Positions 52,707 to 62,516 of a DNA stretch of 64,000 nt are shown one piece after another. The position numbers were made by a program, and so were the translations under genes. Source of the stretch: Syntrophales bacterium (GTDB lineage Bacteria; Desulfobacterota; Syntrophia; Syntrophales; UBA8958); the NCBI GenBank assembly GCA_026416455.1, contig JAOAFE010000005.1:23487-87486 (forward strand), written 5' to 3'. Position 1 is the first letter of the stretch. The number at the start of each line of letters is the position of its first letter. The notes under the pieces are model-generated. The model did no database searches and was not told the DNA's origin. It was given only the letters and a program-made list of their open reading frames with translations.

Positions 52707-55700
52707 TTAAGATCCCCAATTTTTATTCAATTGTTTTATTTGAGAAGAAAGCCAATTACTTTGGCTCTGGAATTGACTCAACGCTAATTCCATTTTTGCA
52801 AAGCGGCTCAGCATCTGAGCCTTCTTTTTGTCTAGCCTCTCCTCCATCTCGGAAATCTTGCCGGCTAACGACGTTATAGTATCCTGCAGCGATTTTTGTT
52901 TGAATGAGACGTAGCCTTCTATAGCATCTGTCATGTTGAATAAGGCACGGCTGAAGAGTTCGGCCACTCCCAACGTAAGGGTAAGGGTTCCCACATTGCC
53001 TGTGGTTACTCCTGTGTACTTGAGAGAAAGTCCATCATTTGAGCGCAGTATTTGGCCGCTACCAGTTGCTTCTTCTCCATTTATGGTGCCCGCGACATCG
53101 AGGCCATTTGCTACCGACTGATCACCCGACGTCCAAATTAAGTTGTTGGCCTGATGGATGGTAAACGCATAGTTGCTCCCGTACTGATTGTGCTGGATAA
53201 TCAAATGGTTGTTTTCGTTTTTGGCCGTCAAATCTATTATATATCTTCCTTTTTTACCACCTTCATTGGTGTAAGAGAGGGAGCCGAAATCGAGGTTGTG
53301 AGCTTTTTCGTAGTTGAAGGAAAGAGAGAGACTACTTGTGCCCGCTGTATTGTCGGTTATGACGATGCGACCGGAGTTGTTGATGCTGGCCGTTACCGTG
53401 TTAGCATAGGCTTGTTCAATGGCACGAAGCAGACCCTGTACTGTATCAGTCGCAGGATCTGAGATTGTATAAAACCCAGAAACACTGCGGCCCGTGCGTG
53501 TAGTGCCGGTAAAAGAGATGGTATCTCCCGCCTGTAAGTTGGCTGAACCTATTTCCGTGTAAACGTTGTTCCAGGTTGTTGCCGCCGTAATATATGAAGT
53601 CTTACTCGCGTCCGCATAAAGGGAGTTGGCGCCGACAATGACCTGAGCATATGAGGTTGCAAGCTCGCTGTTTATTGCATTTACGATTTCGTCTATAGTC
53701 ATACCGGCATTTAGCTGAACCACGGCCTGGGATGAACCAGAGGTGATCGTAAGGGTCTCATCGCCGCCCAAAGTTCCGGTGAGGTCGGAGGGATTGGATG
53801 TAGCTCGGCTGGCCACTTGCGTGATATGGACCGTATATAATCCTCCTTTGGTATTCCTCGTATTACTTACGTACGTGATGTTTCCCGTGCTGGTTTGGCC
53901 TCTGACGGAAAAGAGAGACATAATGTCATCAAAGTTCGAGGACAGATAGGTTCGCAAGGTAGAAGTATTGACGGATAGTTGACCGTATTTATCGACGCTA
54001 ATACCTATCAACCCTAGGGTAGAAAAACTCGAATTTACCCCCCAAACCTGACCTACAAGAAGGGATGAAAGCTCATTTTTCACGGAAAGGAGGGTACCGT
54101 CCGCGAAGAGCACCCCCCCCGTTTTCCGATTGGCTTGGTCGTAGGAGGTTTGATTTCTTATATAAGATGCGACCTCATTATAGGCCGAGACAAAATCATT
54201 TACCTTAGAGATGATAGCATCTAAATCCCTTTCTACACTCACGGTGATTTCTGTCTCTGGGTCAGCTTTCAGTAGGTTTAATGTAACCCCATTGATTACA
54301 TCGGTTATGGTGTTGCTTGAGGATGTAACCTCTACGCCGTCAACGGTAACGGAGGCATCCACACCGGCCACGAGTTGCCTCTTCCTTAAAACTGATGCGG
54401 AACCGAAATCGCCGTCACTATCAAATTTCAAGGTTAACTCATCACTACCATCTGCATTTTTTACGCTCAATTTAACGGCAAGTGCACTTGTTCCGGTAGT
54501 GTTATCGATAATTCTGATTTTGCCGTCCGCCGTTAGATTGGCTGTTACTTGCCCATAGACGGATTCGATATGATTAAGCAAATCCCCGACGGTGGTTGCA
54601 TTGGTCAGCACAAAAGAAGTATCGTTGACGGCATTTCCGTTCGTATCGGTCCCTTCTAATTTGATATAATCTCCGGCGGAATAACCTGTATACCCATCAA
54701 TGTCCTTTATGAGGGTAGTTGTGGTTATCGCTTTGGCGCCGGCGGTATTGGCTATATTTCCCGTAACCCCATAGACGTCGCTGACACCACCTGAGGTGAA
54801 ACCCAATGCTTCGAGGATGTTATTTTTGTCCGTGGCGGAGGAAAAATTACCGGCTACGAAAAGACGATAGTACGTCTTGCTTCCTTCTTTTTCTTCGATA
54901 ATGGAAGCAGATAGTCCGGCAGCGATTAATTTGTTTTTAATCGTCGTTAACGTATCGGTGGATAAATCTATTGCTCCAATGGCTTGGCCGTTGATGGATA
55001 TTTGCCCTTCTGCTGAGGACATGCCAGAAGAAAGGTTAAGGAGGGTTTGAATGGCCGTTGAGGTGGAGGTAAATCGGTCGGAAAGGAAGCCGCCGGCGAT
55101 GGCTTTTTTCACTGTTCGATTGGAGCCGATCCAGCCCAGAGCAGAAAGTATGTCCTTAGCTCCGGCGTTTTTCAAATCCATTTTACCGGCTCCTGTTTCG
55201 TCGGCCGTCAGGATCAGTCGATAGTCGTAGGTACCGTACCTCAAGACGGTGGCGGTGATGCCAGTCTTATCGGCGCCTGTATTCAGGTTGTTTATTTTTG
55301 TTGCGAGGGAACTTAGGGTATCTGTGGCGCTTATCGAAAGAACCCGATTGTTAATCATGATCTCTCCGGCAAAATCTTCCCCTAAAGAGGTGGTAGCAGA
55401 GGCAAAAATTGCCGAAGATCTCTTTTCCGCTTGGGCGAGGGTATTTACCTTGATTGAGAATTTACTTGCCTGGGCAGAGGCGTCTGTGGTGATAGCAAGA
55501 AGGTCGGATCCCTTTACCGTGGGGTTCGAGGTGGTGAGGTTAGAGGTAAAGACACCGAAGGCCGTTTCACTTTTTAAGGCATCTGCCTTCGATTTCAATG
55601 TATTTAGCTTACTAGTGAATGTTTGCCAGGCAGAAAGTTGGTTTTCATAGGATGTTTTCTTTTTCGTTACAAGGTCGATAGGCTTGCGTTCCAAGGCTAT

Positions 55701-55769
55701 CAACTGGGTTACAATATTATCCCAATCGATACCGCTTGCCACACCAGAGATGTATGAGTTACCTGCCAT
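52707..55769 (-). CDS. fliD: Filament cap protein FliD, expanded form
   Basis: 1020 residues, against 450-650 for most FliD. The N-terminal region is canonical (SGIDWDNIVTQLIALERKPI and SYENQLSAWQTFTSKLNTLK). The C-terminal coiled coil is also (IEGYVSFKQKSLQDTITSLA, FAKMELALSQFQSQSNWLSS). Between them are two copies of an inserted module of about 90-110 residues near 352-470 and 725-840. Each has a GD-x-I-x-F/L-G-T strand, a TV-x-x-LL/L-x-x-IE helix and a GRI-x-I-x-DNT-x-GTS ending. The extra domains would project from the cap. Own sigma28 promoter; fliS and the fliT-like gene follow. Confidence 0.95.
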   Translation of the reverse strand: MAGNSYISGVASGIDWDNIVTQLIALERKPIDLVTKKKTSYENQLSAWQTFTSKLNTLKSKADALKSETAFGVFTSNLTTSNPTVKGSDLLAITTDASAQASKFSIKVNTLAQAEKRSSAIFASATTSLGEDFAGEIMINNRVLSISATDTLSSLATKINNLNTGADKTGITATVLRYGTYDYRLILTADETGAGKMDLKNAGAKDILSALGWIGSNRTVKKAIAGGFLSDRFTSTSTAIQTLLNLSSGMSSAEGQISINGQAIGAIDLSTDTLTTIKNKLIAAGLSASIIEEKEGSKTYYRLFVAGNFSSATDKNNILEALGFTSGGVSDVYGVTGNIANTAGAKAITTTTLIKDIDGYTGYSAGDYIKLEGTDTNGNAVNDTSFVLTNATTVGDLLNHIESVYGQVTANLTADGKIRIIDNTTGTSALAVKLSVKNADGSDELTLKFDSDGDFGSASVLRKRQLVAGVDASVTVDGVEVTSSSNTITDVINGVTLNLLKADPETEITVSVERDLDAIISKVNDFVSAYNEVASYIRNQTSYDQANRKTGGVLFADGTLLSVKNELSSLLVGQVWGVNSSFSTLGLIGISVDKYGQLSVNTSTLRTYLSSNFDDIMSLFSVRGQTSTGNITYVSNTRNTKGGLYTVHITQVASRATSNPSDLTGTLGGDETLTITSGSSQAVVQLNAGMTIDEIVNAINSELATSYAQVIVGANSLYADASKTSYITAATTWNNVYTEIGSANLQAGDTISFTGTTRTGRSVSGFYTISDPATDTVQGLLRAIEQAYANTVTASINNSGRIVITDNTAGTSSLSLSFNYEKAHNLDFGSLSYTNEGGKKGRYIIDLTAKNENNHLIIQHNQYGSNYAFTIHQANNLIWTSGDQSVANGLDVAGTINGEEATGSGQILRSNDGLSLKYTGVTTGNVGTLTLTLGVAELFSRALFNMTDAIEGYVSFKQKSLQDTITSLAGKISEMEERLDKKKAQMLSRFAKMELALSQFQSQSNWLSSQIKQLNKNWGS

Positions 55770-55806
55770 CCGACTTGGTCCCCTCTAATCCATCTTCTTA
55801 TTTAGA

Positions 55807-55833
55807 TTATCGGCTTTTGTGAGCCAAACTTTA
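55807..55833 (-). promoter_or_regulatory. Sigma28 promoter for fliD-fliS-fliT
   Basis: On the minus strand TAAA (55833-55830), 15 bases, then GCCGATAA (55814-55807): exact consensus, 37 bases before the fliD ATG. Confidence 0.93.
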
Positions 55834-55864
55834 ATCTGTTGTTTTGTGCAATTAGAATGCCCGG

Positions 55865-57454
55865 TTATACGGGGGCATTTTTAAGAAGGGAGTCAAAACG
55901 TTGGCGTTCGAATCCTGCGGGATGAATCTGCAAGGCCAGTTTTAGGGTGAGAAGGGCAGAATGCCTTTCGCTCTTATCTTCTAAAGCGTGCGCTATGTCG
56001 TAGAGAATGGTGCCGATATCTTCTATTTTGTTTATCTGATGAAGCGTGCGGGCTTGAGAAATCTCTACTAGCCTCGAAAGTTGTGAGATGAAAGGCTCGA
56101 TTTCCCCCTTCACCCAAAGCAATTCCGATAAGACAATGGTTTTTTCTAACATCTCCGTCGGAGATAGATAATCATCTCTCGCTTGGTTGAGGCATGAAAT
56201 AGCCTGATCGATGTGCTTAAGACGGGCAAAATGCAAACCGAGACTATAAAAGAATCGATTTTCTTTCTCCAAGACCGAAGGAAGACGCCCTTCCTTGATT
56301 CCCTCTTCCCAAGCTTGTGCCAGCCAGGTGAGGGCCTCTTCCTCTTTGTTCGCCTTTCCGTAAATGTAGGCAATTTTTTCCGCCAGCTCCGACTTTTTGT
56401 TAGCTAGTTCGAAGGCCTGAATGAATGTGCCTTTTGCTTTTTCTTCATCGCCAGAGGAGAAATAGCAATGTGCTAGATGGAGCAGTACCTCTGTCTTTTT
56501 CCCTAAGTGGTGACAATAGTGAGACCCGAGTAAAGAGGGATTTTTTTCGAAGATCTCATGTATTTCCAGATAACGGCGGGCGAATGTTATACCATTTTCC
56601 CAGTCCCGGCGGTCGATATAGATGAGGGTGAGAAAGTAACAAGCATCTAGGTGATAGGGGAAAAAGTCAAGTGCTTCCAGAAAGATGCGTTCCCCTTCTT
56701 CCAGTTTGCCTAAAGCCAGGTATCCTTGCCCAACGGTATAATAAGTGGTGATAAAAAAACTATCTTTTAAGTTGTTTTTCCTCCTGCCTTCGAGGGCAAT
56801 TTCCCCTTGTTTAATTGCTTCCGCAAAATCCCGATGCATTGAGTAGCAAGAGGCCAGCTGGTTTCTCATATAGAGGTCGTCAGGATGTTTTCTCAAAATG
56901 TCTTCAAGGGTAGCCAGTCTCGCACGGTATTTTTCTTCCATTTTTTCGGGCGAAAGATCGTACCCATAATGACGAATCCTGATCCGGACGTAGTCACCTT
57001 TCCCTCGCACAAGTAATTGCTCGTGAACAGGATGTTCAAAGTACATGCCCATATGATTACGAAAGAGGCGAAGTTGGTAGAAGACACCGTGTTCAGTTCC
57101 GTCTCTTTTCATGTCGTGCATTTCGCAAAAGTAGTAATCAACTCTACTGTTTTTTAAAGTTTTTCTGAGGATGGGCCCGTCTTCGGCAAACAACTCTTCA
57201 TCTGCGTCCAATCTTAAAATCCAATCCCCTTTAGCGTAGGAGATAGACTGGTTACGATGCTTTGCAAAATCGTTTTCCCAGGGATGGAAATATACCTTCG
57301 CCCCGAATTTTTCGGCTATTGCCACCGTTTTGTCCTGTGAACCCGTGTCTACGACTATAATTTCATCCACAAACGGCCTTACGCTAGTAAGACACCTCTC
57401 GAGATGTTCTTCTTCGTCCTTCACGATCATACAAAGGGAAATAGTCGGCGTCAT
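55865..57454 (-). CDS. Family 2 glycosyltransferase with TPR domain
   Basis: 529 residues. The N-terminal GT-A domain has TISLCMIVKDEEEHLERCLT, EIIVVDTGSQDKT and the metal-binding D-x-D in LRLDADEELF. The remaining 300 residues are TPR units (for example ALEGRRKNNLKDSFFITTYY and FARLKHIDQAISCLNQARDD), as in OGT-like protein glycosyltransferases. It overlaps the next gene upstream by four bases. Its position after the flagellar filament genes points to flagellin glycosylation (inference). Confidence 0.88.
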   Translation of the reverse strand: MTPTISLCMIVKDEEEHLERCLTSVRPFVDEIIVVDTGSQDKTVAIAEKFGAKVYFHPWENDFAKHRNQSISYAKGDWILRLDADEELFAEDGPILRKTLKNSRVDYYFCEMHDMKRDGTEHGVFYQLRLFRNHMGMYFEHPVHEQLLVRGKGDYVRIRIRHYGYDLSPEKMEEKYRARLATLEDILRKHPDDLYMRNQLASCYSMHRDFAEAIKQGEIALEGRRKNNLKDSFFITTYYTVGQGYLALGKLEEGERIFLEALDFFPYHLDACYFLTLIYIDRRDWENGITFARRYLEIHEIFEKNPSLLGSHYCHHLGKKTEVLLHLAHCYFSSGDEEKAKGTFIQAFELANKKSELAEKIAYIYGKANKEEEALTWLAQAWEEGIKEGRLPSVLEKENRFFYSLGLHFARLKHIDQAISCLNQARDDYLSPTEMLEKTIVLSELLWVKGEIEPFISQLSRLVEISQARTLHQINKIEDIGTILYDIAHALEDKSERHSALLTLKLALQIHPAGFERQRFDSLLKNAPV

Positions 57455-60400
57455 AGCCTCTGCTCCATTTCCTTCTTTTTTAACTCGTCAAAAAGCTTTA
57501 GAATCTCCCTGACATGATCTTGGCTATTGTCTAGTTTGTAGGATTGCCGGTACAGATTTTCTGCTTCTAGTAGAGCCCCGGTTTGGACCAGGCAGTTGGC
57601 GAGGATGTTTAGGATATCGACGCGATCCGGCCTTTTTTTCAAAATAATATTTAGGTACGCAATCGCCTTGTTGAAATCCCCTTGCGTCACGTAAAGATGA
57701 CTAATATTTTCTAGAATGTCCATATTTTCAGGGTCTATGGCAAGACCCTGCTCGAACCAACTGATGGCTTCGTCGGTTTTGTTTTCAGTAAATGCGATGT
57801 AGCCCAGATCATTTATGGCTTCTGTATTGGAAGGATCTCTCGCCAATACCTTTTGAAGATGGAAGATGGCGCCTTCTTTATCACCAGCGGCAAAAAGTTT
57901 CTCCCCCTGTTCTACTGTATATTCTTCAAGTTTTATAGGTACATAATGGAGGTCGGAGGAAAAAGGACGGTTTAGGATCATTCTAACGTCGTAGGGAGTG
58001 CCAAAGGGGAGATCAGGCGGAAGGTTCCACTTGCCCTTGAATATTTCCCAGTTACGTTCAAGGCTTTTTGTGTAATCAATTTTTTCTCCTGTGAAGGTGC
58101 GGCCTCCGAAATGGTGAACGAAGCAATCTTGCGCTATTAAGGAATCATAGCCCGCCAGTTTTGCCCGCAGGCAGAAGTCATCATCTTCGAAATTCCCCAA
58201 GCCGAACCTCTCATCAAACCCACCGATTTTGTTTATCACATCTTTTTTTATCAACATACAGAAACCCACAGCTTTCCAGGAGGGCTTTACTTTACCTTCA
58301 AATTTTTCACTAAAGTTCTCGGCATATGAATTGAGGCCTCTGAGAGCGATGACGTCATAATCTACCGATGCTACGAGCTGGGGCCCTGTCACCTGGTTTG
58401 TCATAGGGCCTACGATACCCGTTCGGTAAGATTTTTCAGCGGCCTTGATCAGTTTTGAGAGCCAATTAGGCGTGACAACCACATCGTTATTTATGATAAC
58501 AACATAATCTCCCGATGCATTTGCTAATCCTATGTTGTTTCCTGCCGCATAGCCCAGGTTTCTTTTGTTTTCGATTAAGATTATTCGCTCGCAGTTTTTT
58601 CCCCAACCAGATAAATTTTCAGTATTTTTAGTATGCAATCTCTCTTCTTCGAGTTTTTTATTCAAAGTTCTCACATAATGGCAAGTTTCATCGTGAGAAC
58701 CGTTATCTACGATAATTAATTCAAAACGTTCCTTCGTATGGGCGAAAATACTCTTGATGCATTTTTCTGTGTAACTTAACCCATTGAGAGTGAGTATTAC
58801 AATTGATGTTAACCGCTTCTCTACTGGTTTGTTGAGTAAGAGAAATACATTTCTAACCCTTCTTTCCGTCTCTTCGGGTGACCATAATGATTCGACTTTT
58901 CTTTTGCCGGAAGCGGAGATAAGTTCCCATAAATCTCGATTTTGATAGAGGGATATTACGTTTTGGGCAAAGTCTGTAGGTGAATCCGCGATGAGAGCCT
59001 CCTCGCCGTGGATCAGGTCCATTCCCTCGGCGCCAATGGTAGTGGTTACAACAGGAATGCCCCAGGACATGGCCTCTCCAATTTTTCCTTTCATCCCGGC
59101 TCCGTAAGTAAGCGGTGCAACAAATACCCTCGCTTTCTCTAAATAAGGTGAAAGGTCTTTTACATAACCCGTAACGATAATTTTCTTAGATGATAAGGAA
59201 AGAACCTCTTCAGGCGGTGAATTTCCAACAATATAAAGTTTAATATCGGGTAGCGCTTTTGAGATAATGGGAAAAATAGCTTTTACGAAATAGATAATTC
59301 CGTCCACGTTAGGTCGGTGTTTAAAATTACCCACGAAAAGTAAATCCGAGGTATTTTCATATTTCTTTACAACATGAACCGCTTCGTGAATATTGGGTAT
59401 GACGTCAATAGGCACAGGGTACACTTCATTTTTAATAGCCTTTCCGTCTTCTTCTGTGACTACCCACAATCTATCTGCTTGTTTGTAAACATCAATTTCT
59501 TCTTTCTTCATCAGGTTGACCTGGCGCATTAAATTTTCGTCTTTTAGGCTCATCGCCCTTCTGGTTTCTCTGACAAAATGTATATCCACCGTATCGATGA
59601 TAACTTTAGATGTCGGTGACCATTTTCTAATGAGGGGCAGATAATTTTTGGCCGTATGCCAGAAATCAAGGATAACAATTTCAAATTCTCGTTCCTTAAG
59701 AAGCATTTCGAGATTTGGATCTGGCATAAGAGGTGGTGGGATGTTTTTATGCAGAAAATTAGGATCTCCTGCATACACTTCTATTCCCATCTGCTGAAGA
59801 ATTGGAACATAGTATTCCCTAAATTCTGGATAAATAGATATGAATGTAACTTGGTATCCCATGTTTTTGAATATTTTTAGTAGCTGAAATAGTCTAAGCG
59901 ATCCAGAGGCGCGATCAAACATGGGAAGAAAAGGGTCGATTACGAGCAGTCTTTTTTTTACTTGCGTATAATGATCCTTCCATTTTTTCTTGACGTACAA
60001 GTATTCTTCCCGGGATATTTCCTTCTCAGGTATTATGTCTTCGTTTTTTTTATTTTTTTCGTAATCTCTCTTTGCTTCGACGAATCCTTTTATTCTATGG
60101 GCGTGAAAAGTCCACCAATAAAGTTGGTAGAGTTCCTTAATTACATTTTCTTTTTCCTCTGAGGATAAATTTCCTATTTGTAACTTTGTCTCAATAACAT
60201 TTATTTTCTGGTCTATCGATTCAATGTTTTTTTGCGCCTGCCTCCAGATAGCCTCTGCTTGTTGAGATTGGCAATAACTTTGAATTATATTGTCGTCCGG
60301 ATATAATTTACTAAACAAAAAAAGGGTTCTTCCTTTTCTTTCGCATCTTTCACAGAAGGCTTTGAAGGTAATTTCTCTTATCATGAAGCTTTTGGCATAA

Positions 60401-61044
60401 GCGTTATAAACTACTTTAAAACCATGTTTTGACAGCCGGTACCCAAGTTCAATGTCCTGGTAAGTATCAAAATCTTGGTTATGCAGACCGTGTTTTACTA
60501 ACAGGGAACGCTTACAGGAGGAACGACCGCCCCAGAAGTAAGTAAAATCTAGGATTTGTTTATGTTTTAAGTTGCTGTAGGCAAAGAGCATTTGACCAAT
60601 GTCGGTTATAAAACGCATAACGGGGGTAATTTTTAATCGCGGGTGCCAAGTTGTGTAACCTAATACGGCTATGTTCTCATCCGGGTACTCATCATGGGTT
60701 TTTATGTGTTCGAGGAGAAGGTTTTTGTGTGCTACATCGTCATCATCGAAAAAGAAAGTAATGGGTGCTTCGGAAACCAAAACCCCCAAATTCTTGGCGG
60801 AGGCGATGTTGCTTTTTTCTTGAAAATAGTACCTCAAATTTAAGATCGAAGAAAATTGATGGCAAATTTCTTTCGTGCAATCCGTCGAACCGTCGTCGAT
60901 TACGATGACTTCAAAATTATCTTTCGGTAGCGTTTGATGGGTGAGGCTTTCGAGTGACTCCTGCAGCAGGGAAGCCCTGTTATGGGTGGGAATAATCACA
61001 CTTATGGAAGGTGTTATTTCTTTGAATTTCATACTAATACCCAT
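57451..61044 (-). CDS. Multidomain protein with three glycosyltransferase domains and TPRs
   Basis: 1197 residues. Domain order: GT2 (about 12-240; SVIIPTHNRASLLQESLESL, VIDDGSTD, FFDDDDVAHK); a GT-B domain of GT4/GT1 type (about 370-720; LLVIDPFLPMFDRASGSLRL, VFVAPLTYGAGMKGKIGEAM); a second GT2 (about 735-1000; TSIVILTLNGLSYTEKCIKS, INNDVVVTPNWL, FEDDDFCLRAKLAG); and C-terminal TPRs (about 1050-1197). All three catalytic domains keep recognisable nucleotide-sugar motifs. It could build an oligosaccharide in steps on one carrier, probably flagellin or its glycan. The region is visibly more AT-rich than the flagellar genes. Confidence 0.88.
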   Translation of the reverse strand: MGISMKFKEITPSISVIIPTHNRASLLQESLESLTHQTLPKDNFEVIVIDDGSTDCTKEICHQFSSILNLRYYFQEKSNIASAKNLGVLVSEAPITFFFDDDDVAHKNLLLEHIKTHDEYPDENIAVLGYTTWHPRLKITPVMRFITDIGQMLFAYSNLKHKQILDFTYFWGGRSSCKRSLLVKHGLHNQDFDTYQDIELGYRLSKHGFKVVYNAYAKSFMIREITFKAFCERCERKGRTLFLFSKLYPDDNIIQSYCQSQQAEAIWRQAQKNIESIDQKINVIETKLQIGNLSSEEKENVIKELYQLYWWTFHAHRIKGFVEAKRDYEKNKKNEDIIPEKEISREEYLYVKKKWKDHYTQVKKRLLVIDPFLPMFDRASGSLRLFQLLKIFKNMGYQVTFISIYPEFREYYVPILQQMGIEVYAGDPNFLHKNIPPPLMPDPNLEMLLKEREFEIVILDFWHTAKNYLPLIRKWSPTSKVIIDTVDIHFVRETRRAMSLKDENLMRQVNLMKKEEIDVYKQADRLWVVTEEDGKAIKNEVYPVPIDVIPNIHEAVHVVKKYENTSDLLFVGNFKHRPNVDGIIYFVKAIFPIISKALPDIKLYIVGNSPPEEVLSLSSKKIIVTGYVKDLSPYLEKARVFVAPLTYGAGMKGKIGEAMSWGIPVVTTTIGAEGMDLIHGEEALIADSPTDFAQNVISLYQNRDLWELISASGKRKVESLWSPEETERRVRNVFLLLNKPVEKRLTSIVILTLNGLSYTEKCIKSIFAHTKERFELIIVDNGSHDETCHYVRTLNKKLEEERLHTKNTENLSGWGKNCERIILIENKRNLGYAAGNNIGLANASGDYVVIINNDVVVTPNWLSKLIKAAEKSYRTGIVGPMTNQVTGPQLVASVDYDVIALRGLNSYAENFSEKFEGKVKPSWKAVGFCMLIKKDVINKIGGFDERFGLGNFEDDDFCLRAKLAGYDSLIAQDCFVHHFGGRTFTGEKIDYTKSLERNWEIFKGKWNLPPDLPFGTPYDVRMILNRPFSSDLHYVPIKLEEYTVEQGEKLFAAGDKEGAIFHLQKVLARDPSNTEAINDLGYIAFTENKTDEAISWFEQGLAIDPENMDILENISHLYVTQGDFNKAIAYLNIILKKRPDRVDILNILANCLVQTGALLEAENLYRQSYKLDNSQDHVREILKLFDELKKKEMEQRL

Positions 61045-61050
61045 TAAATT

Positions 61051-62502
61051 TCAATAATTTATGACCTCGAGGACCCTGAAACATTCTTCTAATTTTAAAT
61101 GTGGGTGTTTACTTAAATAATTTTTTCTCTGCTCATCCGCTTCTTTCCAAGAATAGTTTTCAACCGGCCTTCTAATACTATGGTCTACTGGTGTGTGATC
61201 GATGATACCCATTTTTAGACCCTTGCTATGAAATTCGTGAGACCAAACGTTACCATAACCCCAACCCATGGGCGATGATACATCGAAAGGTAAAATAACA
61301 TTAAAAGCATTTCGATGTATACTGAAGAGAGGACCAATTTCGACATACATGGTTTGCCGCGCCAGGATTCCATTCTGTTTTTCCACAATGGGGTGATCTA
61401 TGTAAGAATTGCTGGTTCTTGCCGGTTGGGCAAGGTAAAAGCCATGCTTATCCTGAAGATAGATGAATTCATCGAGAAAACCGAAGGGTAAGATTATATC
61501 GTCATCTGATATAATTATGTAATCATAGAGATGCAAATTATGTCTCTGTAACATGTCGTTTAGTAACAAAAATTTAGGCTTAGGCTCTGCTAATTTCAAA
61601 ACGGTATAATTTTCCAGTTCCTCATCAATTCTGTTCTTACCGATAGCTGCCCATTCTTGCTTTACTTCATGATATTGGGTTTTTGACAGTAAGCGAATGA
61701 TGTCTTTTGCATTGTTGGATTTTTCGGTCAAGTACACTCCTAAGATTAATATTTTTTTCTTAATAGATTTTTCCGAATGGGATAAATAAAAAGGAATAGT
61801 AGGCCGCAAGGCCTCGACTTTTTTTTCGTTAAATTCGGGTGGAGCTGAACGTAAAAGGAAGGTACAAAATGGATTATATACGACTTTATATCCCCTCGAA
61901 ATTAGTTTTAGCCCCAGATCAAAGAGCGCTAATTGAATATTTTTTATATGGTCGTCAAATCTTCCTACCTCGTTCCATGTTCGTTTCGAGATCAAGAGGG
62001 CAAAGCGAGAACTTTTTTCGATCGAATTAATAAAATTATATTTTGGGTCAGTTGGTTCAGCGCCTTCCCCATATCCGATCCATGTGCCATCCTCTAAAAG
62101 GGAATATCCGGCCTCGACTATTGAATTCCTATAGATGATTTTACTTGTAACGCCTTCTGCCCCAGTTGAGGTGAGACAACTAATTAGGGATTCAAACCAC
62201 TTGCCTTTTATTTCGAGGGGTGAGGTCATAAAAAGGAGAAATTTACCTTTGGCCTGGCTGGCTATCGAGTTCATAAGGGCGGGAACAGGGTCATTGCAAT
62301 CCTGCGCAACATTCATATAAATTATGCTGTCGCTGGAATTGAATTGACAGAGTGGATTTCCTTTGCTTCCGATTATAGTGATTTCAATCGGATGTTCTGA
62401 CACAGCCTTTATGTATGATTTTGCACAGGACTCAATAATCCCATGAGAATCATTGATTATAAGGGTAATGAATGGTGTTTTCTGGTAATAATTTGACTCC
62501 AT
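61051..62502 (-). CDS. Glycosyltransferase-like two-domain protein
   Basis: 483 residues. The first half resembles a GT2 fold without a clear D-x-D (TPFITLIINDSHGIIESCAK; FLLFMTSPLEIKGKWFESLI). The second half has YDYIIISDDDIILPFGFLDE, a D-x-D-like motif, with QPARTSNSYIDHPIVEKQNG, and is reminiscent of DUF707-type proteins. It lies 6 bases upstream of the three-domain gene. Sugar and acceptor unknown. The N-terminal half may be inactive. Confidence 0.7.
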   Translation of the reverse strand: MESNYYQKTPFITLIINDSHGIIESCAKSYIKAVSEHPIEITIIGSKGNPLCQFNSSDSIIYMNVAQDCNDPVPALMNSIASQAKGKFLLFMTSPLEIKGKWFESLISCLTSTGAEGVTSKIIYRNSIVEAGYSLLEDGTWIGYGEGAEPTDPKYNFINSIEKSSRFALLISKRTWNEVGRFDDHIKNIQLALFDLGLKLISRGYKVVYNPFCTFLLRSAPPEFNEKKVEALRPTIPFYLSHSEKSIKKKILILGVYLTEKSNNAKDIIRLLSKTQYHEVKQEWAAIGKNRIDEELENYTVLKLAEPKPKFLLLNDMLQRHNLHLYDYIIISDDDIILPFGFLDEFIYLQDKHGFYLAQPARTSNSYIDHPIVEKQNGILARQTMYVEIGPLFSIHRNAFNVILPFDVSSPMGWGYGNVWSHEFHSKGLKMGIIDHTPVDHSIRRPVENYSWKEADEQRKNYLSKHPHLKLEECFRVLEVINY

Positions 62503-62516
62503 TTCTTTTCTATTTT

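Noticed and set aside
55809..55827. Sigma54-like TGGC...GCC upstream of fliD on the minus strand
   Set aside because: The GG to GC spacing is one base too short; the sequence is fully explained by the exact sigma28 promoter.
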